Shown in pieces: positions 43,489 through 52,282 of a stretch of 64,000 bases of DNA. Positions within the stretch are counted from its first letter, which is position 1. Every line of letters begins with the position of its first letter. The notes below the pieces were generated by a model, which was not told the origin of the DNA, did no database searches, and saw only the letters and a program-made list of their open reading frames with translations. The position numbers and the translations under genes were made by a program. The stretch spans positions 78,253 through 142,252 of the forward strand of contig NZ_GL538184.1 in the NCBI RefSeq assembly GCF_000165735.1, written 5' to 3'. This DNA is from Megasphaera micronuciformis F0359 (GTDB taxonomy: Bacteria; Bacillota; Negativicutes; Veillonellales; Megasphaeraceae).

Positions 43489-44913
43489 ATGAACAAAACA
43501 CCTGTCGACATCGATCAGGAGGCCATTCTCCTTTTCCACGACCTTGCCGAGCAACGGGATAACTATGCGCGCAACGATGAAAAAGCCGGTTTTACCGTTT
43601 CATCCGAATTCAGGCACCGCTTCTTTTCTCTTTTAGATATGCTGAACCTTCGTCTTATTGATGACAGGGATAACTTTTTCGGTTATTTTCTCTTCCAAGC
43701 CGACAGGGACTTGCGGTTTCAACTGGACAGTCCTACGGGAACAACATTCAAAAACGGCCGCTATACCCTCTATTTTAATCCCTATCTGTTTCTACAGCTG
43801 ACTGCGGAACAAATGGAAAGCGCCGTTAAGCACGAGGTTCTTCATATTCTCTCTCTTCATCCCTTGCGGACCAAAGACCTGAAAAAACGCTTCTCTCCTC
43901 TGGCTGTAGATTTAGCCATGGATATTGTCGTCAATACCTATTTGGCCCCCCTACCGTCCGATGCCGTCACCTTGGCGGTCGTCAACTTGCAGTACGGCCT
44001 CTCGATGCCCTTATTTGAATCTCTCGAATACTATGCGGAAGAAATTCAGTGCGCCCTGAATAAACGGCCTAAGACGGATGCCTTTACGGACATGAAAAGC
44101 GGCGAAGCTTTCTTCTCTGAACGCTTTAACATTGAGCACAGCCATGACATTTGGGAAGAAAGCGACGATGTCGATGAAAAAACACTTATTGAATTTACGA
44201 AAAAAGCCGTCGACGGAGCCAGAAAAAGCAAGCCCAATGCCTATTTGGCATCCCTCATGGCAGCCTTGGATCGTGCCGTCAGTGACAGGCCGTGGTACGA
44301 ATACTTAAAAAAAGTAGTGCGCACCGTAACGGCCAATTATAAGAAAACGACGACTAGGCGCAATCGTCGGCAACCGGAACGGCTGGATCTGCGCGGCGAA
44401 TTACGTAATAAAAAAGCTGCCGTTACCATTGCCTTGGATATTAGCGGCAGTATCGGAGATACAGAATTCCGCCAGGCTATGGAGCAAGTACTTCAAATTG
44501 TAAAGACCTGTGACCATGATCTGACAATCATTGAGTGTGATAACGAAATTCGCCGTATCTACCACATTGAAGACCTTGCGGACTTGCAGGAGCGATTTCC
44601 GAAGCGAGGCGGCACGGCTTTTGCCCCTGTTATCGAGTATTGTAATGCCCACAAGCCGGATATTCTTCTTTTTTTCACGGACGGCAAGGGGGAAGAAAAG
44701 CTTCCCGTACCGCCTAAGGGATATCCGATTTTATGGCTTCTCACGGGAAAAGACGGCATACTCTCCTTGAAAAAGCCGTACGGAAAAATAAAAAAATTAC
44801 AGTCCGCCGAGCCTCAAGACGCTCCTTTTGATTTCGATGCAGTCGAAAAAGGCGGCTTTTCCATGGCTAACCAAGAACGTACCCGGGACCTGTCCGAATA
44901 CATTCGCGGCTGA
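43489..44913 (+). CDS. Putative metallopeptidase/VWA protein (DUF2201 type)
   Basis: A 474-aa protein with two parts. The N-terminal half has a zinc-peptidase-like motif HEVLH (residues 115-119) in a helix after FNPYLFLQL. The C-terminal half is a von Willebrand A-like domain with MIDAS residues in LDISGSIG (about 317), the threonine in RGGTAFAP and the aspartate in FFTDGKGEE. Proteins of this layout pair with MoxR-type ATPases. The cognate system and target are unknown. The start codon sits 3 bp after the ATPase gene and CGGAG overlaps the ATPase end. A terminator follows. Confidence 0.85.
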   Translation: MNKTPVDIDQEAILLFHDLAEQRDNYARNDEKAGFTVSSEFRHRFFSLLDMLNLRLIDDRDNFFGYFLFQADRDLRFQLDSPTGTTFKNGRYTLYFNPYLFLQLTAEQMESAVKHEVLHILSLHPLRTKDLKKRFSPLAVDLAMDIVVNTYLAPLPSDAVTLAVVNLQYGLSMPLFESLEYYAEEIQCALNKRPKTDAFTDMKSGEAFFSERFNIEHSHDIWEESDDVDEKTLIEFTKKAVDGARKSKPNAYLASLMAALDRAVSDRPWYEYLKKVVRTVTANYKKTTTRRNRRQPERLDLRGELRNKKAAVTIALDISGSIGDTEFRQAMEQVLQIVKTCDHDLTIIECDNEIRRIYHIEDLADLQERFPKRGGTAFAPVIEYCNAHKPDILLFFTDGKGEEKLPVPPKGYPILWLLTGKDGILSLKKPYGKIKKLQSAEPQDAPFDFDAVEKGGFSMANQERTRDLSEYIRG

Positions 44914-44919
44914 AAAACG

Positions 44920-44957
44920 AAAACAGACGGCATGCACCATTGCGTGTCGTCTGTTTT
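44920..44957. terminator. Terminator of the MoxR/VWA operon
   Basis: A 17-bp stem with two imperfect pairs (AAAACAGACGGCATGCA against TGCGTGTCGTCTGTTTT) and a 4-nt loop. It also faces the TpsB remnant. Confidence 0.85.
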
Positions 44958-44963
44958 GCATAT

Positions 44964-45326
44964 TTACCACCTCCGGCTGAGCGTAAAACCGAAGGCTCTG
45001 CCCGTTCGGTGCCCTTGCGGTTTGTATAGCGGCGTCCCTGCAAAAACGTCATACGAAAAGCCGGGCGAAATATCTCCCCGCATGCCCACGACAGCACCGG
45101 CAAGGGTTCTGCCTGTCCCCATCCGTGCCGAAGGTCCGTATACGGCACCTGCATCGATACCGGCGTATGCGGAGCTGTGCAGTGCCGGGATATAGGAAGA
45201 AACTTCGCTTTGCACGTACCAGCCGCTTTCTCCCATGAGCGTATATTCCCCGTCAAACCCCCGCACCGTGTACCGGTTCCCTATGCTGATCATATCCACG
45301 CCGTACAGTCTGTCGCCGCCGGTCGT
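44964..45326 (-). pseudogene. TpsB (FhaC/ShlB-type) outer-membrane transporter, C-terminal remnant
   Basis: About 120 residues remain of a protein normally 550 aa long. It reads DRLYGVDMISIGNRYTVRGF, then beta-strand segments AYAGIDAGAVYG and FSYDVFAGTPLYKPQG, and ends FTLSRRW. This is the last part of a two-partner-secretion barrel, including the terminal aromatic residue read by the BAM complex. The upstream end runs out of frame into a TpsA repeat fragment at 45327, so a deletion fused the two genes. It shows the cell has, or had, an outer membrane. Confidence 0.75.
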
Positions 45327-45450
45327 CCACGTTTACGGCAAAGGCGCCGTCTCCCGCATAGATGCCGGCCTATTCGATTACGCCTATGTAGTCGCTTTCT
45401 ATCTTCCCCTTGCTGATAGTGACCGTAATCTCCATGTTTCCTTTTTTAAT
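45327..45450 (-). pseudogene. Hemagglutinin-repeat (TpsA/CdiA) fragment
   Basis: The minus-strand translation contains TVTISKGKIESDYIGVIE, a stop (TAG where the intact copy has CAG), then AGIYAGDGAFAVNV. The segment 45327-45372 matches 48608-48653 closely in DNA. It is a broken piece of the same filamentous-hemagglutinin repeat that begins the toxin frame ending at 46984. Confidence 0.65.
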
Positions 45451-45522
45451 TTTGTAAAGGTCGATACATATATAAAACTACTTCCAGTGGCATTGTTCTG
45501 ATAAGGATACACCCTGAGTTTT

Positions 45523-46077
45523 TTATAATTCCTCCAAACAAGTCTTCATAGCAGAGATATCCTCTTGTTTTTCTAATCCACGACGAAGGATCTCGTCAAA
45601 ATACCAGATCTTTTCGGATTCTCCTTTGATTCTTAAGGTTTGGTATATCTGCCGATCGCCTTCTGACACGTCCTGTAAAGAATCCTTCAAAATCAACTGG
45701 CCCCCGAATTTATCCTTAAACCGCTGCAACGTAGTTTCGAACGGTCCCGTAAATTCTTCTGACACGGTTTGATAATAGCTCCGGTTATAAACCTTCTCGA
45801 CTTTTCCAAAGGGGACTACATTGGTCTTGGTGTATCCCGATATTCCATAGGTATATAAGTACGGTGACTCGAAATAGTAGGCAAATATCCATGGTTCTAT
45901 AGCAACATAGACGTTATGCTGAATAAGGTTTCTATCGGATTCCATCTCATACCGCATCATCCCAAAGTATTTTACCTTATCTACCTGTATAACATTCACG
46001 GTAGACCAGTACATACCATATAAAATAATAAATGCCATTACCGTCAACAAACTCCATGCTCTCATCCTAATTGTCAT
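45523..46077 (-). CDS. Candidate immunity protein, copy B
   Basis: A 184-aa protein with one N-terminal membrane helix (about residues 7-28) and an exposed domain. It is a clear paralogue of the protein at 46440-46994: both share KYFG followed by RY, AVEPW-type, SPYLYTYGISGYTKT and FETTLQRFKDKFG segments. It starts just after the stop codon of a frameshifted toxin relic, the same order as the intact toxin/immunity pair to the right. It matches no family I know. Function as an immunity protein is inferred from position. Confidence 0.65.
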   Translation of the reverse strand: MTIRMRAWSLLTVMAFIILYGMYWSTVNVIQVDKVKYFGMMRYEMESDRNLIQHNVYVAIEPWIFAYYFESPYLYTYGISGYTKTNVVPFGKVEKVYNRSYYQTVSEEFTGPFETTLQRFKDKFGGQLILKDSLQDVSEGDRQIYQTLRIKGESEKIWYFDEILRRGLEKQEDISAMKTCLEEL

Positions 46078-46079
46078 TT

Positions 46080-46262
46080 CTATTTCACCCCATATAATTC
46101 TGCCAATGAAAAGGTAACATCATATGTTGTTTTAAAGGCATAGGTCCCGCAGAGTCCATTTTGTTGTACTATATATGTCCCTAAGAAAAGAGCCAAGTCT
46201 TGCATCTTTTTCACTATGATTCCAATTGTCTGTCATACGGTTTATCTTAATAAGATCAGCAG
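46080..46262 (-). pseudogene. Frameshifted toxin C-terminal relic
   Basis: Minus-strand translation gives TDNWNHSEKDARLGSFL, then after a one-base frameshift TYIVQQNGLCGTYAFKTTYD and VTFSLAEL. The intact toxin tip has TDNWNHSPIDAHLRDLF and AYLVQQSGLRKTYAFKTTYD at the same places. So this is an older, decayed copy of the toxin C terminus, still followed by its own candidate immunity gene. Confidence 0.7.
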
Positions 46263-46304
46263 CTTCCTTTGTCGTTGTAATCGTTCCCGAAGTGATGGCG
46301 GATT
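46263..46304 (-). pseudogene. TpsA pretoxin-region scrap
   Basis: A 41-bp segment starting TTCCTTTGTCGTTGTAATCG matches 48325-48365 in the toxin gene with only a few changes. It directly abuts the toxin relic, so the region between has been deleted. The rest of the gap up to 46439 holds no recognisable coding. Confidence 0.55.
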
Positions 46305-46439
46305 TGAACGACGCGCTTATCCAGCTGACGACCTCTCATATAGCAAATATGAAAGGAAGTGCCCTCCGACAAAGTCATCAAGCTCGGTTGATCCACTCTC
46401 ATTTTTTCAAAACAATAAACTATTATTCTTTACTCCCGG

Positions 46440-46994
46440 CTATAGAGAATCTAATCCTCGCTCCTTCTCCAAATACTCATCTATCTTGTCCGGAAAATGA
46501 ATACATTTCCTTCTAAAATAAGACGTTCTACGCTCTTGCCCAGCTTCTTTTAACCCTAAGTAAATATGTCTATCCATCTCCGACACATCTTGCAACGAGT
46601 CCCTTAAAATCAGTTGTTTCCCGAATTTATCCTTAAACCGCTGTAATGTAGTTTCAAATGGCCCCATAAATTCGTCGGGTACATAGTTATAGTAAACCGA
46701 ATTATATACTTTCTCTACGCTTCCGCCGGGAAGTACATCAGTCTTGGTATATCCCGATACGCCATAGGTATATAAATACGGGGGACTGTAGGTATATGCA
46801 AATACCCATGGCTCTACCGCAACGTTTGCCTCATCATGAATGAGCGTAATATTGGAAATAAATTTATATCGCAGCAGGCCAAAATATTTTATGGAATCCA
46901 ATTCTACAAAGCCGATAGCAAGCCAACACAGAATAACCAAGAGGGTATATACCGTTACCTTTACCGCCTTCACCGGCCTTCGCTCAATATTCAT
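46440..46994 (-). CDS. Candidate immunity protein, copy A
   Basis: A 184-aa protein with one N-terminal membrane helix (about 11-30). It overlaps the end of the toxin frame (the toxin stop lies inside its first codons) and has GGAGG before its ATG, so translation is coupled to the toxin tip. The paralogue at 45523-46077 is about half identical by eye. Small proteins coded right after a CdiA-CT tip are usually immunity proteins; this is the basis of the call, with no family match. Confidence 0.68.
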   Translation of the reverse strand: MNIERRPVKAVKVTVYTLLVILCWLAIGFVELDSIKYFGLLRYKFISNITLIHDEANVAVEPWVFAYTYSPPYLYTYGVSGYTKTDVLPGGSVEKVYNSVYYNYVPDEFMGPFETTLQRFKDKFGKQLILRDSLQDVSEMDRHIYLGLKEAGQERRTSYFRRKCIHFPDKIDEYLEKERGLDSL

Positions 46995-48744
46995 TTAACT
47001 TTTCCTCCACTTCCTTCAATGAAAGGATAACATCATACGTGGTCTTAAATGCATAGGTCTTCCTCAGTCCGGACTGCTGTACCAGATATGCCGCTCCAAA
47101 GAGATCTCTAAGATGCGCATCAATTGGGCTATGATTCCAATTATCTGTTATTGTTATTTTCGCCGCAATTAAATCCGGACTTATTTTATATATTGTTACG
47201 ATTGAGGTAGCCGACCCTAATCCAAGCGCAAGATCTCTTCCATACGAATAAAAGCTGTTTGACGTCATAAACGTAGGCATTTTCACACCCTTATTTTCTA
47301 CATTCCTTATAGTCTGACTAACAAGAAAGATGCTTAAAGGCACGTTTTCCCGCAATACCCTGTTGACATTAGATTCCTTCCCGAATTCAAATATGGGATA
47401 GCCATTCTCTGTATATTCAACATTCGTAATACCATACTTTTTATAATCAAGCTGCATCACACCGTCTTTCTCGTAATGATCCAAAAATACATTAAGCAAA
47501 TCTCTGGCTAATGGCATGTCGTATTTTTTAGCGGACTCAGCGCGCTCTTCTAACAGTTCAATTGCGTGTGCTTTTTTGTCAGCTGAATATAAAGGATTCC
47601 GTTTCTTTTGCTCTTTAAATTCTTCATCATATCGACTTACCATACTTTCATATGCTTCTTTCCGCATCTTTTTAGCATGGTCATCCAAATTCAAGCCGCT
47701 AACCGTAGCCTCTATCCCTTCACCACCATAAATGGGATGCAGTTCAATTGGCGCGGAAGGCCGTTCTTCTTCATCCAGGAGTCGGCATTTCTCCAATACG
47801 GCATCCCGCTCTTCCTCCGTTTTACATGCATAATATTCTGCATTAAGTGCAAAAAATTCTTCATGCGTTAAATAGTTCCATTTCGTGCCGCTCAATGCCG
47901 CGGCACTTCCTATACTGCGGGTTTCCCCGATAAGCACATTTGTCGCGCCGCCGATGAGGAAAGCAGTCCACTGCCGCACGGCCGGGTCTTTTATACTACG
48001 CAATTCTTTTTGCACCAATTCATTTACTCCGGCACCGAAGCTTCCCGCCTTAAAGGAGCCGCCGCCGATTTTGCTCATAACTCCCCCGACAAGGGCATGG
48101 AGCATGACTTTATTGGCACCGCCGTCTTGCCATGCCTTCCACTCTTCATAGCTTTTGGCATGGCGCTGCCGATAGGCTGCATAGTCGCCAATGGCTTTAA
48201 ATGTTATTTCACCGAATTCTTTAGCTAACAACTGCCGCTCTTCAAGCTTCTTCTTATCGAAGATTTTCCCCAGCTGATTGAGCGAGTTGGCCGTATCCCG
48301 ATTTATCTTGGTAAGGTCGGTATTTTCCTTTGTCGTTGTAATCGTTCCCGGGGCGATGGCGGATTTCGTCGCGGTATGTACGTCCTTCTGTACGCCCGGC
48401 AAGACATCCGGCGTAAGGCCCGTCTTGTTGTAGTTTGCATCCCGTTCTTCTTTACCAGCGTACTTGTTATACGCTATGCCCTTGTTGTCCAGCTTATACG
48501 ACGCGCTGTTTTGTATATCCTCCATGACAAGATGCCCCGTAGTCAGGCTGTTCTTTTCCGCACTTGCCGTGCTGCCGATAACGGCCCCTTTAAGATGCAT
48601 CGTATCGCCCACGTTTACTGCAAAGCCGCCGTCTCCCGCATAGATGCCGGCCTGTTCGGTCACGCTCATTGCTTCGGCTTTCGAGAAATATCCATCTGCA
48701 CTACTGCCCCATTCCTGAATATAAAAAGAGAAGCCTTTCGGCAA
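46984..48744 (-). pseudogene. Orphan CdiA/TpsA-type toxin tip with hemagglutinin repeat
   Basis: A 586-codon frame without ribosome site or proper start. It begins inside a filamentous-hemagglutinin repeat (VTEQAGIYAGDGGFAVNV, then LKGAVIGSTASAEKNSLTTG) and continues through a pretoxin region with GTKWNYLTHEEF (about residue 285), then a variable C-terminal domain of about 290 residues of unknown activity. The 2000-plus-residue N-terminal export part is missing. This is the layout of an orphan CDI toxin module, activated only by recombination with a full-length gene. The candidate immunity gene overlaps its end. Confidence 0.72.
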
Positions 48745-48819
48745 AGCTATCGGATATCAGTTGTTTAACTGCATCATTGGTTATCGCTACCTGCTGTGTC
48801 TGCACCCGTTAACAAAGAT

Positions 48820-49272
48820 TTACCAAAATTTATACCTATATTGATATCTGATAGAGAACTCTTCATGCATTTTCATGCGTACCTCACATGTCAAATGCTG
48901 TTGATATGGCCCCTGCACTTTATCCAATTTATAAATGTGCTCTTGTACGGAATTATAATATTCTTTTTTTAATGCATAGCCACTATTTTCCAGTCTTGAA
49001 ATAATTTCATTTTCATTCACTGCATGATTGCTGACATAGACAACCGTATATGGATAAATTGTTCCATTTAATACAGGCACACCTCTTTGATTAAATCCTT
49101 GTGCACTTATATTCGTATCCTTAAATTCAATACTATATGCTTCTCCTTTTAAAATATTTTCTATTCTTCCTTTTTCCGAATTAAATTTATCAAACAAGCC
49201 CCCAAAAACAACATATATAAAAAGTAATAAAATGATTCCTCCCCTTATTACCTCAGAACGACCCCATTTCAT
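48820..49272 (-). CDS. Candidate immunity protein for the second toxin tip
   Basis: A 150-aa protein with one N-terminal membrane helix (about residues 9-26) and an exposed domain with no family I recognise. GGAGGG lies about twelve bases upstream of its ATG. It lies 33 bp downstream of the second orphan toxin tip, so immunity is inferred. It has no visible similarity to the other two candidates. Confidence 0.6.
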   Translation of the reverse strand: MKWGRSEVIRGGIILLLFIYVVFGGLFDKFNSEKGRIENILKGEAYSIEFKDTNISAQGFNQRGVPVLNGTIYPYTVVYVSNHAVNENEIISRLENSGYALKKEYYNSVQEHIYKLDKVQGPYQQHLTCEVRMKMHEEFSIRYQYRYKFW

Positions 49273-49305
49273 TCTCTATTCCTGCCCTCCTTCCTATCTC
49301 TTTAA

Positions 49306-50472
49306 TTAAAAATCTTTAATATTCCCTATAAATATAGTTCTTCTATACGTGAAGTTGGTTCCGGCACTTGTAATAATACCGAATTCTGTATTTATTGCAC
49401 CACCATCGTAGCCTTTGCTAACACTACCGGACAGCAAACTGCTTCCTGATATGCCATAGCTACTTCCACCAATTGCATCTATAATAGTTTTGTCTGGATT
49501 ATTTTTTAACCAAGATGGATCAACATATCCATATCCTTTTCCTACAAAAATCGGTGTGCCCACACCAAAACCACCGGTACCTTCCGCAAAAAGATAAACA
49601 TTTCCTTCTTTATCAATAATTCCCCCACCTGCGCCTGTAAGAAATTTCAATGCCCCGACACCTAGTTCAAAATATTCATAATCCGAGGTCATTTTAGCCG
49701 GATCCGGTATAATCCCCTCTTCTATCAATTGTCTCCCCATCTGTTTACTTGACGGGTTGAGTCTTTTAAAGCTTTCCGGTGCGCCAAATGAGAATGAAGT
49801 ATTAAATGCTTGCGAAATATCTCGTTTATCTTTCGGCAAATATTCATTGGGAACCCATGCACCGTTTGCGTACCATGCGCCATCAGCCCCTTGTTCTACG
49901 GGATATCCGGCACTCATCATTCGTACACCTAACCAGTCATTGGTTACTTCCGTATGTCCGTCCGAATATATGTGATAGATTCTTCCGTCACTTGCCTGAT
50001 GTCCTTCTCCGATAATGCGAGGCTTTTCATTGCTGCCATAGTTGTCTCCGTATGTCGGCCTTATGCCGATGGCGAGATCTCTATATACCCGGCCGTTTGC
50101 TCGAAATTCTTCCAATTTTGCGTCCCTAAGCGCACTTAACCGTTGCCTTTCTTCCGGTGTGTTGTAATATTCGGCAAATAAATTATTAATCAACTCTGTA
50201 AGCTGTATGCCGAATTTATTGTCATACGCCTGTATATCATGCTGCCTAATCGAATCATTAAGCTCTTTAGATATCATATCGTTTGACCCGTATAAGAGGC
50301 TGTTTTCACCTTCATAGTCATTTAAAGCCAAATAATATGCCGCCTTCTCCAAAAAAGCGCCTCTAGCCGATTCTATATCTCCGCCTTGCTGCAAACTGAT
50401 AAACCACTCATAGTCATTCAAAAGATTCATCTGATCCGAATGCATTAACCAGTTGTATGTTGTCCCATCCAT
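49306..50472 (-). pseudogene. Second orphan CdiA-type toxin tip
   Basis: About 388 codons from the in-frame ATG at 50472; the frame runs open further, to 50547, but that part coincides with the modC terminator. The N-terminal motif GTTYNWLMHSDQ (right after the ATG) corresponds to GTKWNYLTHEEF in the other tip. The rest is a variable domain; its C-terminal part is rich in Gly and Ser (GTGGFGVGTPIF). No ribosome site precedes any start codon. It looks like a displaced toxin module inserted behind the mod operon. The toxic activity cannot be told. Confidence 0.65.
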
Positions 50473-50493
50473 TGCAACAGCTGCAGATCTTGC

Positions 50494-50544
50494 AAAAAGA
50501 GGATGCAACATTTCGGCTAAGCGCTCCAAAGTGCTGCATCCTCT
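50494..50544 (-). terminator. Terminator of the modABC operon
   Basis: On the minus strand a perfect 10-bp stem (AGAGGATGCA/TGCATCCTCT) with a 27-nt loop runs into TTTTT. It lies 13 bp after the modC stop, within an apparent reading frame that continues into the orphan toxin tip. Confidence 0.75.
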
Positions 50545-50556
50545 CAAAGTTATCCT

Positions 50557-51600
50557 TTACCTATACAAAAGCAGTATATCCTCAGATGCCACGCCCAGTC
50601 GTTCCGGCAAGGCTGCCGGCCGCCGGTCTTTGGCGAAACGCCACCAAATATGCTGCGTGCCTTCCTGCTGGTCGGAATAACGGAATTTCAGAACCCACTC
50701 AAAGGGCTGCTCTATCTCTTCGACTATGCGCAGATTGAAGGCGTTGCGCTCTTCGTCGATCTTAAACGCGTGAGCACGCACGCCTACGGCACAAAGGTCG
50801 TCACCGACCGCTTCCTCCGTCCTAAAGGTCACGCCCCAGCCGGGAACGTTCACCTCATGATCGCCCGCTTTCGCGGCGGCAATGATGTTCTTGCAACCCG
50901 TCAAGGCGGCTGCCGCCTTTGTCCGCGGCGCTGCAAAAACATCTTTTGTCCTGCCGAATACTTCCAGCCGTCCCGCCGAGAGAATCGCCAGGGAATCGCA
51001 AAGCTGGTAGGCTTCATCGCGGCTGTGCGTGACGAGGACGACGTCCTTCCGGAAACGTGCCAACGTCTCGCTGATTTCGATCATTACCTTTTCCTTCAAA
51101 TAGCTGTCCAGCGCACTGAAAGGCTCATCAAGGAGCAAAACGTCCGGCTCGTTCACGAGAATGCGCGCCAAGGCGACGCGCTGTTGCTGTCCGCCCGAAA
51201 GCTGTCCCGGTTTCTGTCGTTCCAACCCGGTCAGACGCAGGCGTTTTACCATGGAGCCGACGATTTTTCCCTTTTCCGCCTTATTGCAGTTCTCCCGAAT
51301 ACTGTGGAAAATATTTTCTTCTACGGTCATATTCGGAAAGAGGGCATAATCCTGAAACAAATAGCCTACGCGCCGCTCCTGCACAGGCACGTCTATCTTT
51401 TTTTCGCTGTCGAAGAGAACCTTACCGTCCACGCCGACAAATCCCCTGTCCGGTTTCTCAATGCCCGCAATGCTCTGTAAGGTTTTGCTTTTGCCGCAAC
51501 CGGAGGCGCCTAAGAGACCGACAATGCCACCGGGCGATGAAAAAGATACATCGAGTGAAAAATCGCCCCATCTTTTTTGTACACTTACATCTATTGCCAT
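50557..51600 (-). CDS. modC: Molybdate ABC transporter ATP-binding protein
   Basis: A 347-aa ABC ATPase. Walker A is GASGCGKS, the Q-loop follows in GYLFQDYALFP, signature LSGGQQQRVALAR, Walker B VLLLDEPFSALD and the switch histidine in LVTHSRDEA. A C-terminal extension of about 110 residues is of the TOBE type that may bind molybdate. ModC energises molybdate uptake through ModB. It overlaps modB by 10 bp and has its own GGAGGGG. Confidence 0.92.
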   Translation of the reverse strand: MAIDVSVQKRWGDFSLDVSFSSPGGIVGLLGASGCGKSKTLQSIAGIEKPDRGFVGVDGKVLFDSEKKIDVPVQERRVGYLFQDYALFPNMTVEENIFHSIRENCNKAEKGKIVGSMVKRLRLTGLERQKPGQLSGGQQQRVALARILVNEPDVLLLDEPFSALDSYLKEKVMIEISETLARFRKDVVLVTHSRDEAYQLCDSLAILSAGRLEVFGRTKDVFAAPRTKAAAALTGCKNIIAAAKAGDHEVNVPGWGVTFRTEEAVGDDLCAVGVRAHAFKIDEERNAFNLRIVEEIEQPFEWVLKFRYSDQQEGTQHIWWRFAKDRRPAALPERLGVASEDILLLYR

Positions 51601-52268
51601 GCTCGGCCCCTCCTTTGACGAGCCTTCTTTTCCATCATATTCACGGTCAAGAGCACGACAGCACTGATTATCATATTAATGACAACCCATATAAAAGCAC
51701 TGTACTCGTCATTGGTTCGCCATAACTGATACACGGTAGTAGAAATCGTAGCCGTATTATTCGGTATATAGCCGATAAGCATACTCGTCGCACCGTACTC
51801 GCCCAAGGCGCGAGCAAAAGCCAGGACAACGCCGGCAATGATGCCTTGCTTACAAGCGGGCATGCGGATTCTCCAAAAGATAAACCGTTCCGACAGACCC
51901 AAGGTCCGAGCACTCCAAGCCAGGTTTTCATTAAAGCTCTCAAAGGCTCCGCGAGCGGTTCGATACATGAGCGGAAAGGCCACGACTGCCGAAGCGATGA
52001 CGCCACCATACCAAGTCATAACAAACTGAATACCTATCTGTTTCAGGTAAATACCCAGAGGATGTGTGAGGCCGAAAAGGAGAAGTAAAATCCAGCCGCA
52101 CACCGTTGGCGGCAAGACGAGAGGCAGGGTAAGCAATACATCTAAAATTCCCTTAGCCAACTTCGGTAAAGCGGCAATTTTATAGGCCGCAAAAATACCG
52201 AGAAAAAAGACGATGACACAAGAGATGGCCGCTATGCGCAAACTGTTCCAAAGAGGATACCAATCCAT
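51591..52268 (-). CDS. modB: Molybdate ABC transporter permease
   Basis: A 225-aa permease with five to six helices. The cytoplasmic coupling loop is visible as ARTLGLSERFIFWRIRMPACKQG ending in the usual EYGATSML segment (EAA motif region). It forms the channel for molybdate (or tungstate) with ModC. AAGGAG lies just upstream of its ATG; modA ends 14 bp earlier. Confidence 0.92.
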   Translation of the reverse strand: MDWYPLWNSLRIAAISCVIVFFLGIFAAYKIAALPKLAKGILDVLLTLPLVLPPTVCGWILLLLFGLTHPLGIYLKQIGIQFVMTWYGGVIASAVVAFPLMYRTARGAFESFNENLAWSARTLGLSERFIFWRIRMPACKQGIIAGVVLAFARALGEYGATSMLIGYIPNNTATISTTVYQLWRTNDEYSAFIWVVINMIISAVVLLTVNMMEKKARQRRGRAWQ

Positions 52269-52282
52269 GTGTAACGAACTCC

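Noticed and set aside
46295..46340. tRNA-like text (GATTTGAAC then TATCCAGCTGA) on the plus strand
   Set aside because: It resembles the reverse complement of a tRNA 3' half, but no cloverleaf can be closed, and its left part is explained by the TpsA pretoxin scrap.
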